Assembly (NCBI GenBank): GCA_002412925.1
Contig: DHVZ01000041.1
Coordinates: 37,096-101,095, forward strand
Source of the DNA: Anaerolineales bacterium UBA5195
GTDB taxonomy: Bacteria > Chloroflexota > Anaerolineae > Anaerolineales > Villigracilaceae
Reading direction: 5' to 3'
Length of the DNA stretch: 64,000 nt
This document shows positions 50,312 through 59,778 of this stretch, one piece after another. A model generated the notes under the pieces. The model saw only the letters and a list, made by a program, of their open reading frames with translations, was not told the DNA's origin and searched no databases. How positions within the stretch are numbered: position 1 is the stretch's first letter; the number at the start of each line of letters is the position of its first letter. Both the position numbers and the translations under genes were made by a program.

Positions 50312-51231
50312 TACTGGCCTCCCCCGATGGATTGTTCGCGGTCGGCCTTGAACAGATCCTCGAAATCCCAGTAGGTGAAGCCGGCCGAGGGCTCGTCATC
50401 GCCGCGCGCCATCAAGGAAACAATCAGCTTGTCACCCTGCTGGAGCGCCAGGGAAAGCTCCTCGCGGGCTTCGTTGGGCACCAGCAGGATCAGCATGTGA
50501 GTTTGCGAGAAATCGTTGAAAGTGGTGGCGGATGAATCGGCCCCGGCTTTGTCCGTGGTCTGGACGGGCAGGCCCTGGATGGCGATCACCCGCACACCCA
50601 TCGGGAAGATGTCTTTGGCCAGCGGGGGAAAGATGCGCCCCAGCGCTTCAGCCTTGGTGAGATCCTCGGGCGCGGGGGTGGCGGTTGCGGTCAACGGCTG
50701 ATCCACCGGAATGGACATTTGGGGCAGCGGGGTTGGGGTGGATTGCGCCTGCGGGCGCGAAGCGATCACGACTGTCACGCCCACCAGATCGCCGGGCAGG
50801 AACGAAGCCGCCTCGGGCGCAACCAGGTTCATCGCATCCAACGGCAGGGGAAATAATGAATAACCTGGATACTTTGCCAGTACGGCCGAGAGGCGCGTGT
50901 CTTCGGCGGCCTTGGCCACCAGCGCTGTGCGGAAGACCGGTTGGCCGGCAAAGATCGGCTGGGCGACAATCCCGCCCACTACTCCTTCGGCTTCCTCAGC
51001 CGGGATGTAAAGCTCGGCATTGTCATCCTTGAAAACCGTTTTCTCGGCGAGCGTATCGGCGGTAATCACCTCGCCGATGGATAGGTCGCGGGTGGCGGAC
51101 AAGACCTTGACAGTGGGCGGGCGTTGGGCCGCGCCCAGCGCATTGAGCAGGATGAAAGCCAGCAAGAAGACACCGATTGAGACGGCGAGCACGACCAGAT
51201 TGATGCCGGTGCCCATCAAACGTTTAAGCAT
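50311..51231 (-). CDS. SAF-domain (CpaB/RcpC-like) membrane protein
   Basis: 306 aa from ATG 51231. One N-terminal membrane helix (INLVVLAVSIGVFLLAFILL) is followed by an SAF domain (VKVLSATRDLSIGEVITADT, AQPIFAGQPVFRTALVAKAA) and a Pro/Thr-rich segment around residue 190 (STPTPLPQMSIPVDQPLTAT). In Tad systems CpaB/RcpC binds the secretin in the cell envelope. No secretin or pilin gene is in the window. It overlaps the upstream gene stop by eight bases. Confidence 0.82.
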   Translation of the reverse strand: MLKRLMGTGINLVVLAVSIGVFLLAFILLNALGAAQRPPTVKVLSATRDLSIGEVITADTLAEKTVFKDDNAELYIPAEEAEGVVGGIVAQPIFAGQPVFRTALVAKAAEDTRLSAVLAKYPGYSLFPLPLDAMNLVAPEAASFLPGDLVGVTVVIASRPQAQSTPTPLPQMSIPVDQPLTATATPAPEDLTKAEALGRIFPPLAKDIFPMGVRVIAIQGLPVQTTDKAGADSSATTFNDFSQTHMLILLVPNEAREELSLALQQGDKLIVSLMARGDDEPSAGFTYWDFEDLFKADREQSIGGGQ

Positions 51232-51808
51232 TGGTAACCTCCAAGGAATCAAGATTCAGGCCGCTCTGTGAGACGGCCTGTTGAAAGGCGGGGTTGCTTG
51301 CCAGGTGCGCTTCAAGGCGTTCCAGCGCCTGGCGCAAGCAACCGTGAAAAATGACGACAACAAAATCAGAGTGCAGGTGGGGGGAGGCAAACAGGCAGGC
51401 CTGGGCCGACATGACTTGCAAGATTTCCGCCAAGGCCTCGGATGCGCTCAGCGCTTCGGCTGACTGGCGCGGCATGTCGGGGTAGCAGGACTGAACCGGG
51501 TCGGCCAGTTCTTTGCGCGCAGATTGTTCGAACTGCCGGACGGCCAGCGCAAAAGCCAGCGGGGAGGCGGGGGCACGCTCGAGGAGTTCCGCCACAGTCG
51601 CCTGCGGGTTAGCGCGCAGGCATTCGATGGCACGCGGCAGGCGGGTCAAGCCGGCCTGGATGGCCTGGGCCAGTGTCTCCTGAGCCTGGGGGGAAAGGGC
51701 CGAGACGGCTTCGACATTGCGCAGGGAGATATGACCGCGCAGAGACTCAGGCAGGGCGTCGAGCTGCTTCTGCCAGCGTTCACGTTTGGAGGTGTAGGAT
51801 TCGCTCAT
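51224..51808 (-). CDS. Hypothetical helical protein, first gene of the Tad-like operon
   Basis: 194 aa from ATG 51808; 16 extra codons upstream are possible but cross the region before it. It is predicted to be mostly helical (SKRERWQKQLDALPESLRGH, SLRNVEAVSALSPQAQETLA) with no recognised domain or membrane segment. It overlaps the SAF-domain gene by eight bases and so is translated together with it. Confidence 0.7.
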   Translation of the reverse strand: MSESYTSKRERWQKQLDALPESLRGHISLRNVEAVSALSPQAQETLAQAIQAGLTRLPRAIECLRANPQATVAELLERAPASPLAFALAVRQFEQSARKELADPVQSCYPDMPRQSAEALSASEALAEILQVMSAQACLFASPHLHSDFVVVIFHGCLRQALERLEAHLASNPAFQQAVSQSGLNLDSLEVTNA

Positions 51809-51996
51809 GGGCGCGATGATACGAAAGTGTATCGAGGGGTATCGGCACTGTGTCATTAAGCCCCGGTGAATTTGCGCCCCCCCAAAAAAAAGATTTCCAT
51901 GCTCTGAGCGGAGCTGGAAATCAAGTGGATGTCTCTGCCCGTGCGTAAAATCGTGCCGAAAGTCCAGTGTGTAATCTAAAAAGCCTGAGGATTGAA

Positions 51997-52038
51997 CAAC
52001 AAAAAAATCCGCCCGAACGTTGGCGGATTTTTTTGTTG
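51997..52038. terminator. Rho-independent terminator (bidirectional)
   Basis: A 17-bp perfect stem CAACAAAAAAATCCGCC / GGCGGATTTTTTTGTTG with loop CGAACGTT. It lies 11 bases behind the OYE-family gene (minus strand). The rest of 51809-52049 shows no gene. Confidence 0.9.
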
Positions 52039-52049
52039 CCTAAAAGCTT

Positions 52050-53102
52050 TTAGAAAGCGCGCAGGTACTGCGGCGGGACCGGCGCGGGTTGTTTGAGCGC
52101 CTGCGCGGCGTGCAGCGCCCAATACGGATCGCGCAGCATTTCGCGGCCCAGGAGCACCAGGTCAGCCCGCCCGTTGCGAATGATCTCATCCGCCTGCTCC
52201 GGAGCAGTGATCAGGCCGACGGCGGCAGTCTGAATACTTGCACCGTGCCGGACTGCTTCCGAGATTGGAACTTGGTAACCCGCTCCCACCGGAACTTTGG
52301 CATTGGGTACACTCCCGCCCGAAGAGCAATCGATCAGATCCACTCCTTCTGTTTTCAAGTGCCGGGCCAGCTCGACGGAATCCTCAATATTCCAACCACC
52401 CTCCACCCAGTCGGTGCCTGAAATGCGCACGGTTAGCGGCAGGCGCTCGGGCCAGACCGGGCGAACAGCGCGGACGGTTTCCAGGAGGAAGCGGATGCGG
52501 TTCTCGAAACTCCCGCCATATTCGTCCTTGCGTTGGTTCGAGAGCGGTGAATAGAAGCTGTGGATCAGGTAGCCGTGCGCCGCATGCAGTTCAAGCCATT
52601 CAAAGCCGGCGGCCAGGGCCCGCTCGGCCCCGGCGCGGAAGGCAGCCTGAAGATTCTGGATTTCTTTCAAACTTAACTCATATGGAACCAGGGACTCCGG
52701 ATTGAAAGCGATCGGGCTGGGAGCCACTCCCTGCCAGCCGGGCCTTTGTGGTTCCCCGGTCTCCCAGGGTCGTTTGGAGCCGGCCTTCCGGCCAGCGTGG
52801 GCAATTTGAATGCCAGCCACCGCGCCATTTTCTTTGATGGCGTGGGTCACGCGCGCCAGCGGTTCGATGTGCGCGTCTGACCAGATCCCGACATCATAGG
52901 GGCTGATGCGGCCGAGGGGGTCAACGGCGGTGGCTTCCGCAATCACCAGCCCGGCTCCACCCACGGCGCGGGCCGCCAGGTGAATGAGCTGCCAGTCGTT
53001 GGAAAAGCCATCGGTGTAGCTGTACATGCACATCGGCGAAACGCCGATACGGTTCCGTAAGGTGAGACCCTTGATCGTCAGGGGCTCGAAAAGATGGGGC
53101 AT
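52050..53102 (-). CDS. NADPH:flavin oxidoreductase (YqjM-type old yellow enzyme)
   Basis: 350 aa from ATG 53102. LFEPLTIKGLTLRNRIGVSP, MCMYSYTDGFSNDWQLIHLA (Cys and Tyr of the YqjM class), GIQIAHAGRKAGSKRPWETG, HAAHGYLIHSFYSPLSNQRK and DEYGGSFENRIRFL. The signatures match thermophilic-like, YqjM-type ene-reductases. It reduces activated alkenes such as enals and maleimides. It is a solitary gene followed by a strong terminator. Confidence 0.93.
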   Translation of the reverse strand: MPHLFEPLTIKGLTLRNRIGVSPMCMYSYTDGFSNDWQLIHLAARAVGGAGLVIAEATAVDPLGRISPYDVGIWSDAHIEPLARVTHAIKENGAVAGIQIAHAGRKAGSKRPWETGEPQRPGWQGVAPSPIAFNPESLVPYELSLKEIQNLQAAFRAGAERALAAGFEWLELHAAHGYLIHSFYSPLSNQRKDEYGGSFENRIRFLLETVRAVRPVWPERLPLTVRISGTDWVEGGWNIEDSVELARHLKTEGVDLIDCSSGGSVPNAKVPVGAGYQVPISEAVRHGASIQTAAVGLITAPEQADEIIRNGRADLVLLGREMLRDPYWALHAAQALKQPAPVPPQYLRAF

Positions 53103-53278
53103 ATAATCTCCAATCCAAGCAATTTGTAGCAAGAGGCCCGGCTAACCACACCGACACAGATCGGCTGTTTGGCAGGTTCATTTTAGTCCAGGAAAGGCTC
53201 TTTTTTATCAGGAAACACGAGTTTTATATCAATTTCTGTAAACAGGGGCGAAATTTTTCGGACCGGTGAATAGCAATC

Positions 53279-53313
53279 AAAAAGGCGGCCATCTTTGGAT
53301 GTGCCGCCTTTTT
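53279..53313. terminator. Rho-independent terminator of the ADP-ribosylglycohydrolase gene
   Basis: AAAAAGGCGGC (53279-53289) pairs with GCCGCCTTTTT (53303-53313), with A/T runs on both sides. It lies 13 bases behind the stop at 53326. Confidence 0.9.
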
Positions 53314-53325
53314 GGGGTTTGGCCA

Positions 53326-54219
53326 TTACCCCGCCAATCTTTCAGCCAGGTCGATGATTTTCTCACGCAGGTGGAGCTTTTCCAGCCAGGGGATAGGGAT
53401 GCCGGATTGACCGTAATAGGCCCCGGCCACCTGCCCGCAAATTGCGGCAGTTGTATCGGCGTCATCGCCCAGGTTGGCTGCTTCAAGCACTGCTTCTGAA
53501 AACGTATCGGTCGTCCAAAAGCACCACAACGCCGCTTCGAGCGCATCCGCGACATAACCGTTGCCCCGGATGTGCTGCGCAGTTTTGTCTTTGTACTCGC
53601 CTCGGGCAACGGCCAGGATTTTTTCCGATACGATTCCCGCTACACTACTCTCAAACAAGATCGTCTCTTTGTCCATCCCTGCCAGCGCCGAGATGAGCAT
53701 CTCGGCAAAGAGTGTGCAGGCCTCCACACATTCCTTTGCGCCGTGGGTGGTGCGCGAACTCTTGCCGGCATATAATCTGGCTTTGGCCTTGCTAGGCGCA
53801 TAGAACATGGGAACCGGAGCCAGGCGCATCAGTGAACCATTGCCAGCACAGGATGGATGGCTCGACCCGCTCATCGGCTTGCCGGTGGCCTTGAATTTCT
53901 CCAGCGCTTGTCTCGTGGCGTTGCCGATGTCGAAACATGTCCCGGTGCTGGACAGGTAGCCGGTTTCGTACCAGTTCAAGTAACGGTTCATCTGATCATG
54001 CGCATCGAAGCCGTTCTTTTCCACCAGGCTCTCAGCCAGGCATAAGGCCATCGAAGTGTCATCCGTCCACTGGCCAGGCTTGAGATTAAAGTTTCCGCCG
54101 CCAACCAGATCGGTGACGGGCGGGAAACTGCCGCGCGCCTTGAATTCCACCGCCGTGCCGATGGCGTCCCCCACCGCCAGCCCAAGCAAACAACCACGAT
54201 ACCGATCCAGGTCTTTCAT
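53326..54219 (-). CDS. ADP-ribosylglycohydrolase (DraG/ARH family)
   Basis: 297 aa from ATG 54219; an ATG at 54228 is equally possible. Metal-binding motifs: GCLLGLAVGDAIGTAVEF, GQWTDDTSMALCLAES (Thr-Asp-Asp), and LGDDADTTAAICGQVAGAYY. The family removes ADP-ribose from modified Arg or other groups, or acts on small ADP-ribose compounds. All dinuclear-magnesium ligands appear intact. It has no operon partner; no ADP-ribosyltransferase gene is in the window. Confidence 0.92.
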   Translation of the reverse strand: MKDLDRYRGCLLGLAVGDAIGTAVEFKARGSFPPVTDLVGGGNFNLKPGQWTDDTSMALCLAESLVEKNGFDAHDQMNRYLNWYETGYLSSTGTCFDIGNATRQALEKFKATGKPMSGSSHPSCAGNGSLMRLAPVPMFYAPSKAKARLYAGKSSRTTHGAKECVEACTLFAEMLISALAGMDKETILFESSVAGIVSEKILAVARGEYKDKTAQHIRGNGYVADALEAALWCFWTTDTFSEAVLEAANLGDDADTTAAICGQVAGAYYGQSGIPIPWLEKLHLREKIIDLAERLAG

Positions 54220-54406
54220 GTGTACCATCCCATCGAATAAGCTGGAGCGATTATAAAAGAAATGCCGCCTACGCGGTTTGACGATTTTCCCGATCTTTTC
54301 TATAATCTAGCCAGTTATTCACCCCCACAACCCACTTTCCCCCCTCCCAAAGCCCGGCTCACGCTGGGCTTTTCCCATTCCATCTTTCAACTCAAAGGAC
54401 AAGCCT

Positions 54407-54679
54407 ATGCCCAACACCACCATCTATACTTTTATTCCTCCCATCCTCAATAAACCTGTTCACGGATTGCTTGAAACAGGCCGTACGATCCGAACTAACC
54501 GGATTGTGATGCTCGAAGAAAGCCAGGTTGCCCACACGCTCCTGGGTTCTGGTAGCGGTTATTTCGTTACCACTGCGAGCGGTTCCCGCTACACCTTGAT
54601 TGTCCTGCCTGTCTCGGCTCTCAAAGCCTGGTTGGCGGACTTTCTTGGCATATCACCAGTGGAGGTGACCGCCACCTGA
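54407..54679 (+). CDS. Small hypothetical protein
   Basis: 90 aa, start ATG 54407 with AAAGGAC upstream. No family is recognised. It is basic-to-neutral with a possible beta-rich core (SGYFVTTASGSRYTLIVLPV) and no membrane segment. A strong terminator follows 26 bases behind the stop, supporting a transcribed gene. 54229-54406 between it and the previous gene is a putative promoter region with nothing definite. Confidence 0.6.
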   Translation: MPNTTIYTFIPPILNKPVHGLLETGRTIRTNRIVMLEESQVAHTLLGSGSGYFVTTASGSRYTLIVLPVSALKAWLADFLGISPVEVTAT

Positions 54680-54704
54680 TACCGATACAGTTATTCATCA
54701 ACCC

Positions 54705-54749
54705 AAAACGGGCGCTGTCTCTGGATTTCTCCAGGGCAGCGCCCGTTTT
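54705..54749 (+). terminator. Rho-independent terminator
   Basis: AAAACGGGCGCTG (54705-54717) pairs with CAGCGCCCGTTTT (54737-54749), then further T-rich sequence. Confidence 0.88.
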
Positions 54750-54808
54750 CGTTTTCTCTGCCTGCACCACAGCGAGGACTCGCCGGGATGAGAGGCCCGG
54801 TAAAAAAT

Positions 54809-54837
54809 TGACCGCCCCACTGCGAATGGGGCGGTCA
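54809..54837 (+). promoter_or_regulatory. Hairpin abutting a ribosome-binding site
   Basis: TGACCGCCCCA (54809-54819) and TGGGGCGGTCA (54827-54837) pair perfectly with loop CTGCGAA. The last base overlaps the AGGAG site of the next gene, so the stem could affect its translation. Confidence 0.45.
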
Positions 54838-54849
54838 GGAGTACAGAAC

Positions 54850-55077
54850 ATGCGAGCTAATAATACTACAACTTGTAAGACTGTCAAGATTTCTGCGCCG
54901 TTTCGCCTGAACGCAGCCCAGCGCAGAGTACTTGTAGACCGCGATGTTTTGAACGTTGCTACGCCCGCAGGACGGCAGGATGGGGATTTCCTGTACACCG
55001 CCGAAGTGACCCTCGTGAGCGAAAATGCAGCGGTCTACACCACGGCCCCGGTCTGGGCCTGTGTCGAAATCTCGTGA
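54850..55077 (+). CDS. Small hypothetical protein
   Basis: 75 aa from ATG 54850, where AGGAG (54837-54841) sits at good spacing. A longer frame starts at 54808 but runs through the hairpin and lacks a ribosome site. No family is recognised; the product has charged and hydrophobic alternation (LNAAQRRVLVDRDVLNVAT, VTLVSENAAVYTTAPVWACV) consistent with a small beta protein. The region between it and hutH (55078-55197) is short. Existence rests on the start context alone. Confidence 0.5.
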   Translation: MRANNTTTCKTVKISAPFRLNAAQRRVLVDRDVLNVATPAGRQDGDFLYTAEVTLVSENAAVYTTAPVWACVEIS

Positions 55078-55197
55078 AGACTTCTCGCAAGTGGGACTGC
55101 CTGGATGCGTGATCATGCGCATACGGGCCAAGTATTTAATTTCCAATCTGGATCGAATTCATCAGGCCTTTGCCAGAGGATAGATCAATCGACTTGG

Positions 55198-56769
55198 CTA
55201 CTCCAACACCATCACTTCGGAAATCTCTCTAACCAATTGCCCACCCTGGATTAGCGCCGATAAAATCTCCATGTCAGAGGAGGTTTCGCGATCGTGCTCC
55301 AGGAATGAAACTGATTGACGAAGAGCGGCATAGGCCCTGGCTGTGCCCTGGCCCAAGTTGTCGACTCCCTGCGCTCGCAAGTCAATCGCCTGGGCAGCAG
55401 TCAGCATTTCAATGGCCAGCACATGGCGGACGTTTTCTAAAATTTCCAGCGCATGCCGGGCGGCATTGGCACCCATGCTGACATGATCCTCCTGGTTGGC
55501 GCAGGAAGGGATCGAATCAACGCTATCGGGGTGGGCCAGGGTCTTGTTGTCGGACACCAGGGCTGCAGCTGTGTATTGGACCATCATCAAACCGCCGTCC
55601 AGGCCGCTGGTCGGCACCAGCATGGCCGGTAAACCATGATTGAGCTCGGGGGTCAACAGGCGGAAGATGCGTCTTTCGGCAAGATTGGCCACTTCGGACA
55701 TGGCAATTCCGAGGAAATCCAGCCACATCGCCGGACCTTGCCCGTGAAAATTCCCGCCTGAAATCGCTCTCAGTTCATCATCTTGACCCTCGACCGGAAA
55801 AATCAACGGGTTATCGGTGGCCGCATTGATCGCAGCGGAAAACCGCTGGCGGACGAAGGCGATCGTATCCATGACCGGTCCCAAAACCTGGGGAATACAG
55901 CGCAGGCTGTAGGCATCCTGCACTTTGCTGGGCAGGGAATCGAGCAATTGGCTGCCTTTGCACAAGGCCAGCAGATTGGCGGCCACTTTTTGTTGACCGG
56001 GTTGACCACTGACGGCATGCAGGGCGGGATCGAAGGCGGCTGAAAGACCCAAGAGCGCCTCCAGGCACAGCCCAGCCCCGATCTGCGCATGGCGCAGCAG
56101 GTTCTCCGCCTCGTCAATGGCAAGCGCGCCGCAGGCAGCCATAAAATCGATCCCATTCGAGAGCGCCAACCCCTCTTTGGCTTCCAGCACCAGGCGCTCG
56201 AGCCCGGCCCGGCGCATGGCTTCAGCGCCTTCCAGCAGCTCTCCCTGGTAGGTGGCCTTACCGCTGTACCCGCCGTCACCCTCTTCCAGGTCACGGGTCA
56301 TGACTGTGGCGATGTGCGCCAAGGGCGCCAGGTCGCCGCTGGCCCCGAGCGAGCCTTTTTCGGGCACCAACGGGGTAATCCCGGCGTTCAGCATATTAAT
56401 CAAGGTTTGAGCGACCACGGGGCGCACTCCTGAATGGCCTTTGGCCAACATGTTGGCGCGGATCAGCATCATCCCACGGACCACGTCTTCTGGGAGAGGC
56501 TTGCCCACACCACAAACACACAAGACAATCAGGTTGCGCGATAGCTTGCGAGCATCCGTAGCGCTGATTTGCTGGTCAGCCAGCGAGCCAAAACCAGTAT
56601 TGACTCCGTAAATAATTTTACCCGGCTGACTAATTGAATTTATCACCCAGGCCTGGCTGCGCTGCATCCGCTGGCAAACCTCCTCTCCCAAGGGAGCCAC
56701 TTTCTCATGTCCGCGCGCCACGGCCACCAATTGTTCGATTGTCAAACTTTGTCCGGTTAATTCAATCAT
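55198..56769 (-). CDS. hutH: Histidine ammonia-lyase
   Basis: 523 aa. The Ala-Ser-Gly that forms the MIO electrophile is in GSLGASGDLAPLAHIATVM, with YGVNTGFGSLADQQISATD near residue 55 and AISGGNFHGQGPAMWLDFLG, then the C-terminal SVDSIPSCANQEDHVSMGAN. It removes ammonia from L-histidine to give urocanate, the first reaction of histidine breakdown. It is the last gene of the operon and overlaps the HutI stop by four bases. Confidence 0.97.
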   Translation of the reverse strand: MIELTGQSLTIEQLVAVARGHEKVAPLGEEVCQRMQRSQAWVINSISQPGKIIYGVNTGFGSLADQQISATDARKLSRNLIVLCVCGVGKPLPEDVVRGMMLIRANMLAKGHSGVRPVVAQTLINMLNAGITPLVPEKGSLGASGDLAPLAHIATVMTRDLEEGDGGYSGKATYQGELLEGAEAMRRAGLERLVLEAKEGLALSNGIDFMAACGALAIDEAENLLRHAQIGAGLCLEALLGLSAAFDPALHAVSGQPGQQKVAANLLALCKGSQLLDSLPSKVQDAYSLRCIPQVLGPVMDTIAFVRQRFSAAINAATDNPLIFPVEGQDDELRAISGGNFHGQGPAMWLDFLGIAMSEVANLAERRIFRLLTPELNHGLPAMLVPTSGLDGGLMMVQYTAAALVSDNKTLAHPDSVDSIPSCANQEDHVSMGANAARHALEILENVRHVLAIEMLTAAQAIDLRAQGVDNLGQGTARAYAALRQSVSFLEHDRETSSDMEILSALIQGGQLVREISEVMVLE

Positions 56770-58013
56770 CGCTCCACCTCTTGCGAATAAACGATCTGGC
56801 CGCGTTTGACAACCAGCGCGATTGCATTATTCCCCAGCCGATAAATCAGGTCTTCGAAGGTTGGCAAATCCCAGACTTGCAGATCAGCCAATTGGCCCGC
56901 TTCCAGTGTGCCCCGATCGTTCAGCCCAACTGCCCCGGCAGCGTTCACCGTTGCAGCCAGGAGGGCTTCTGCGGGAGAGAATTGGTACAAGCGGCAGGCC
57001 AACTGCATCACCAACTGCATCGATTCCAGCCAGCAGCCCGGGCAGAAATCGGTTGCCAGCGCCACAGTCAAGCCTTTGTCCAGCATCAAGCGGGCATTGA
57101 AAGGCTTGGGATGGCGAACAGCGAAATCCAGACCGGGCATGACCACCCCAACCACCCCCGCACTTGCCAATTGTTCGATTTCCGGCCCGGTCGTAAAGTT
57201 CAGGTGGTCAGCGGAGACGGCTTTCAAATCAGCCGCCATTGCGCAGCCGCCGAGATTGGAATAGGCATCCACATGGATCTTTGGCTTCAAACCGTGGCGC
57301 AGACCCGTTTCCAAGATGCGCCGGGATTCTGCAACGGTATAGTACCCGTTATCGCAGTATACATCGCAGAACTCCGCCAGCCCTTCAGCGGCTGCCTGCG
57401 GGATCATTTCATGGATCAAGCTTTCCAGATATTGTTCCCGCGGGATTTCCGGGGGAAAATCGTGGGCGCCCAGGAAGGTGCTGACAATATCCATTGGCTG
57501 ACTGTTCTGAAGCTTCCGATTGACTTGCAGAAGCTCAAGTTCCTTTTCGACACTCAGCCCGTACCCGCTCTTGCTTTCCAGAGTGGTTGTGCCGCAGCGC
57601 AACATACGGTGCAGTCGCTCGCGGGCACTTTCATGGAGAGCCTCTGGGCCGCTGTCCCCTGTCATCCTGACGGTCGCCTGGATGCCGGTCGGAATCCCCA
57701 GGGCGGCCACTTCCTGGGCCGTGCGAGTCATACGCGCGGCGTATTCCTGGGCCCGCGTCCCACCAAAGACCAGGTGAGTGTGGCAGTCAACAAAACCAGG
57801 GGCCACAATTTTCCCGGTCAGATCAATCCTTCGGGCGGCTGACAGATCAAATTCACGTTCCAATTCTGCCAGGGGCGCAATCGCCGCGATTTTTTCGCCT
57901 TGAATGGCAATCGCCGCCCCAGGCTGGCGACCCAATGGATCGCCAGCCGTGGAAGCGCAAGTCAGCACCTGGCTGGCTCCGCTGAGAATCAGGTCAACCC
58001 TGGGGCTGGTCAT
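56766..58013 (-). CDS. hutI: Imidazolonepropionase
   Basis: 415 aa. Amidohydrolase fold with metal ligands in PGFVDCHTHLVFGGTRAQEY, TTLESKSGYGLSVEKELELL, VDAYSNLGGCAMAADLKAVS and ALATDFCPGCWLESMQLVMQ. It opens imidazolone-5-propionate to N-formimino-L-glutamate. The gene follows hutU by four bases. Confidence 0.96.
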   Translation of the reverse strand: MTSPRVDLILSGASQVLTCASTAGDPLGRQPGAAIAIQGEKIAAIAPLAELEREFDLSAARRIDLTGKIVAPGFVDCHTHLVFGGTRAQEYAARMTRTAQEVAALGIPTGIQATVRMTGDSGPEALHESARERLHRMLRCGTTTLESKSGYGLSVEKELELLQVNRKLQNSQPMDIVSTFLGAHDFPPEIPREQYLESLIHEMIPQAAAEGLAEFCDVYCDNGYYTVAESRRILETGLRHGLKPKIHVDAYSNLGGCAMAADLKAVSADHLNFTTGPEIEQLASAGVVGVVMPGLDFAVRHPKPFNARLMLDKGLTVALATDFCPGCWLESMQLVMQLACRLYQFSPAEALLAATVNAAGAVGLNDRGTLEAGQLADLQVWDLPTFEDLIYRLGNNAIALVVKRGQIVYSQEVER

Positions 58014-58017
58014 GGCG

Positions 58018-59751
58018 TCAGTCGTTTTTGCTGTGCGGCGCTAACCGGTCGACAGCGTCCTCATCCGGTCCAAACGTCGCTTCGGGTGACCACCAGAGCG
58101 GGATTTTGATCTTTTCCTGGGTCAATGGGCCTTTTCCCTCGCAAACCTGGCGCGAGATTTCATACCCTGCCTGGGCATGGCGGACAACACCAATTCCCGA
58201 ATCAGTCGCCATGCAGGCGTCCAGGCGCAGGTCGGCTTCTTCGCTGCCATCGGCGATCATGGTCACGCCGGTATGAACCGCCTCGCCCATCGAATAGTTG
58301 GCCTGGATCGCCACCAGGTCGGCCATCCCGGCGACATTCAGCAGGGCATTCAGGTAAGGCCAGTCGGAAATCAGGTCACCACCGTCCTTCATGTTTTCAG
58401 ATTCGAAGGTTGGGTTGACAATCGAACCGGAATCCAGGTTATCGCGCGAAAAGCCCACCGGACCAGCCAGTTCACCGCTGCGGATCATCTGATTGATCTT
58501 CAGCGCCAGGGCGCGGCGCTCGCCAAAACCCAGGTAGCAGACCCGGGCGGGAAGAGCTTCGATGGGCAAAAATTTGCGCGCCAGTTGGATCCACTTGACC
58601 GTGGTTTTATCATGGGGGAACATTTCCAAAACCAGATCGTCGATCCTGGCCAGATCGCTGGCCTCACCCGAAAGACAGGTCCAACGGAATGGGCCGCGGC
58701 CCAGCATGAACAACGGGCGGATGTAGGCGGCCACAAAACCGGGGATCGTCATCGCTTCTTTGACGGGCATCCCAGCATCGCGGCATTCCTTGCGGATGCT
58801 GGTGCCATACTCAAAAACCTGGACGCCCTTGTGGAAGAAGGCGTTCATCGCCGCCAGTTGGCGCTTCATCGATTCGCGCGCCACTTCCCAATACCGGGTC
58901 CGATCCGTGGTGCGCAAGGCAGTCGCTTCTTCGGGGCTGTATCCGGCAGGGATATAGGAAAGCGGGTCATGGCAGGGGCACATCTCGGAAACAATATCCG
59001 GCGTCCAGCCCATTTCGAAGGCCTGGGGGAATAAATCTGCGGCGTTTCCGCAAATGCCGACCCCCAGCGGTTTTTTATCAGCCCTGGCTTTTTCAGCCAT
59101 CTGAATGGCTTCTTCGAGTGAAGCGGCCTGCGCATCCAGGAAGCCACGGTCCAAAGCCCGCTGGATGATGAGCGGGTTGGCATCCACCACCAGGCAAACG
59201 CCGCCCAGCATGGTCATCGCGCGCGGTTGGTTGCGGCCCATCCCGCCGAGGCCAGCCGTCAAGTAGATTTTGCCAACCAACGATCCGCCAAAATGTTGCT
59301 CGGCAATCGCGCCCAGGGTCTCAAACGTGCCCTGGATCACGCCCTGGGTGCCGATATATTCCCAGGGTCCGGCGGTATATTGGGCGAACATGGTCAGGTT
59401 CTTGTCCTGTAGATCATAAAAAGTTTCCCAGGTGGCCTTCATGATGTTGGTGTTGGCCATCACCACCCTGGGCGCCAGGCGATGGGTTTTGAAAATGGCC
59501 ACCGGCATGCCCGATTGGACAACCAGCGTCTCGTTATTTTCCAACTCTTTGAGTGACTGGACAATGGCGTGGTAGCTCTCCCAGTTGCGAGCGCATTTCC
59601 CGATGCCACCATAAATGACCAGTCTTTCCGGGGCCTCGGCATTTTCCATGTTGTTTTCGAGCATGCGCAGCAACGATTCCTGTTTCCAACCCTTGCAGCG
59701 CAGGGTGGGACCGCGTTGGGCTTTGACGGAATAAAGAATTTCGGGTTTCAT
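58018..59751 (-). CDS. hutU: Urocanate hydratase
   Basis: 577 aa, slightly above the usual 555. LRCKGWKQESLLRMLENNME, VIYGGIGKCARNWESYHAIV, the NAD site LTAGLGGMGRNQPRAMTMLG and MCPCHDPLSYIPAGYSPEEA are diagnostic. It hydrates urocanate to imidazolone propionate with tightly bound NAD as electrophile. It lies four bases before hutI and 27 behind ftcD. Confidence 0.97.
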   Translation of the reverse strand: MKPEILYSVKAQRGPTLRCKGWKQESLLRMLENNMENAEAPERLVIYGGIGKCARNWESYHAIVQSLKELENNETLVVQSGMPVAIFKTHRLAPRVVMANTNIMKATWETFYDLQDKNLTMFAQYTAGPWEYIGTQGVIQGTFETLGAIAEQHFGGSLVGKIYLTAGLGGMGRNQPRAMTMLGGVCLVVDANPLIIQRALDRGFLDAQAASLEEAIQMAEKARADKKPLGVGICGNAADLFPQAFEMGWTPDIVSEMCPCHDPLSYIPAGYSPEEATALRTTDRTRYWEVARESMKRQLAAMNAFFHKGVQVFEYGTSIRKECRDAGMPVKEAMTIPGFVAAYIRPLFMLGRGPFRWTCLSGEASDLARIDDLVLEMFPHDKTTVKWIQLARKFLPIEALPARVCYLGFGERRALALKINQMIRSGELAGPVGFSRDNLDSGSIVNPTFESENMKDGGDLISDWPYLNALLNVAGMADLVAIQANYSMGEAVHTGVTMIADGSEEADLRLDACMATDSGIGVVRHAQAGYEISRQVCEGKGPLTQEKIKIPLWWSPEATFGPDEDAVDRLAPHSKND

Positions 59752-59778
59752 TTTTGCTCTCCTTTTGCGAATACAGGG

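Noticed and set aside
56634..57842. 402-codon open frame on the plus strand
   Set aside because: Antisense to hutI and hutH; shadow.
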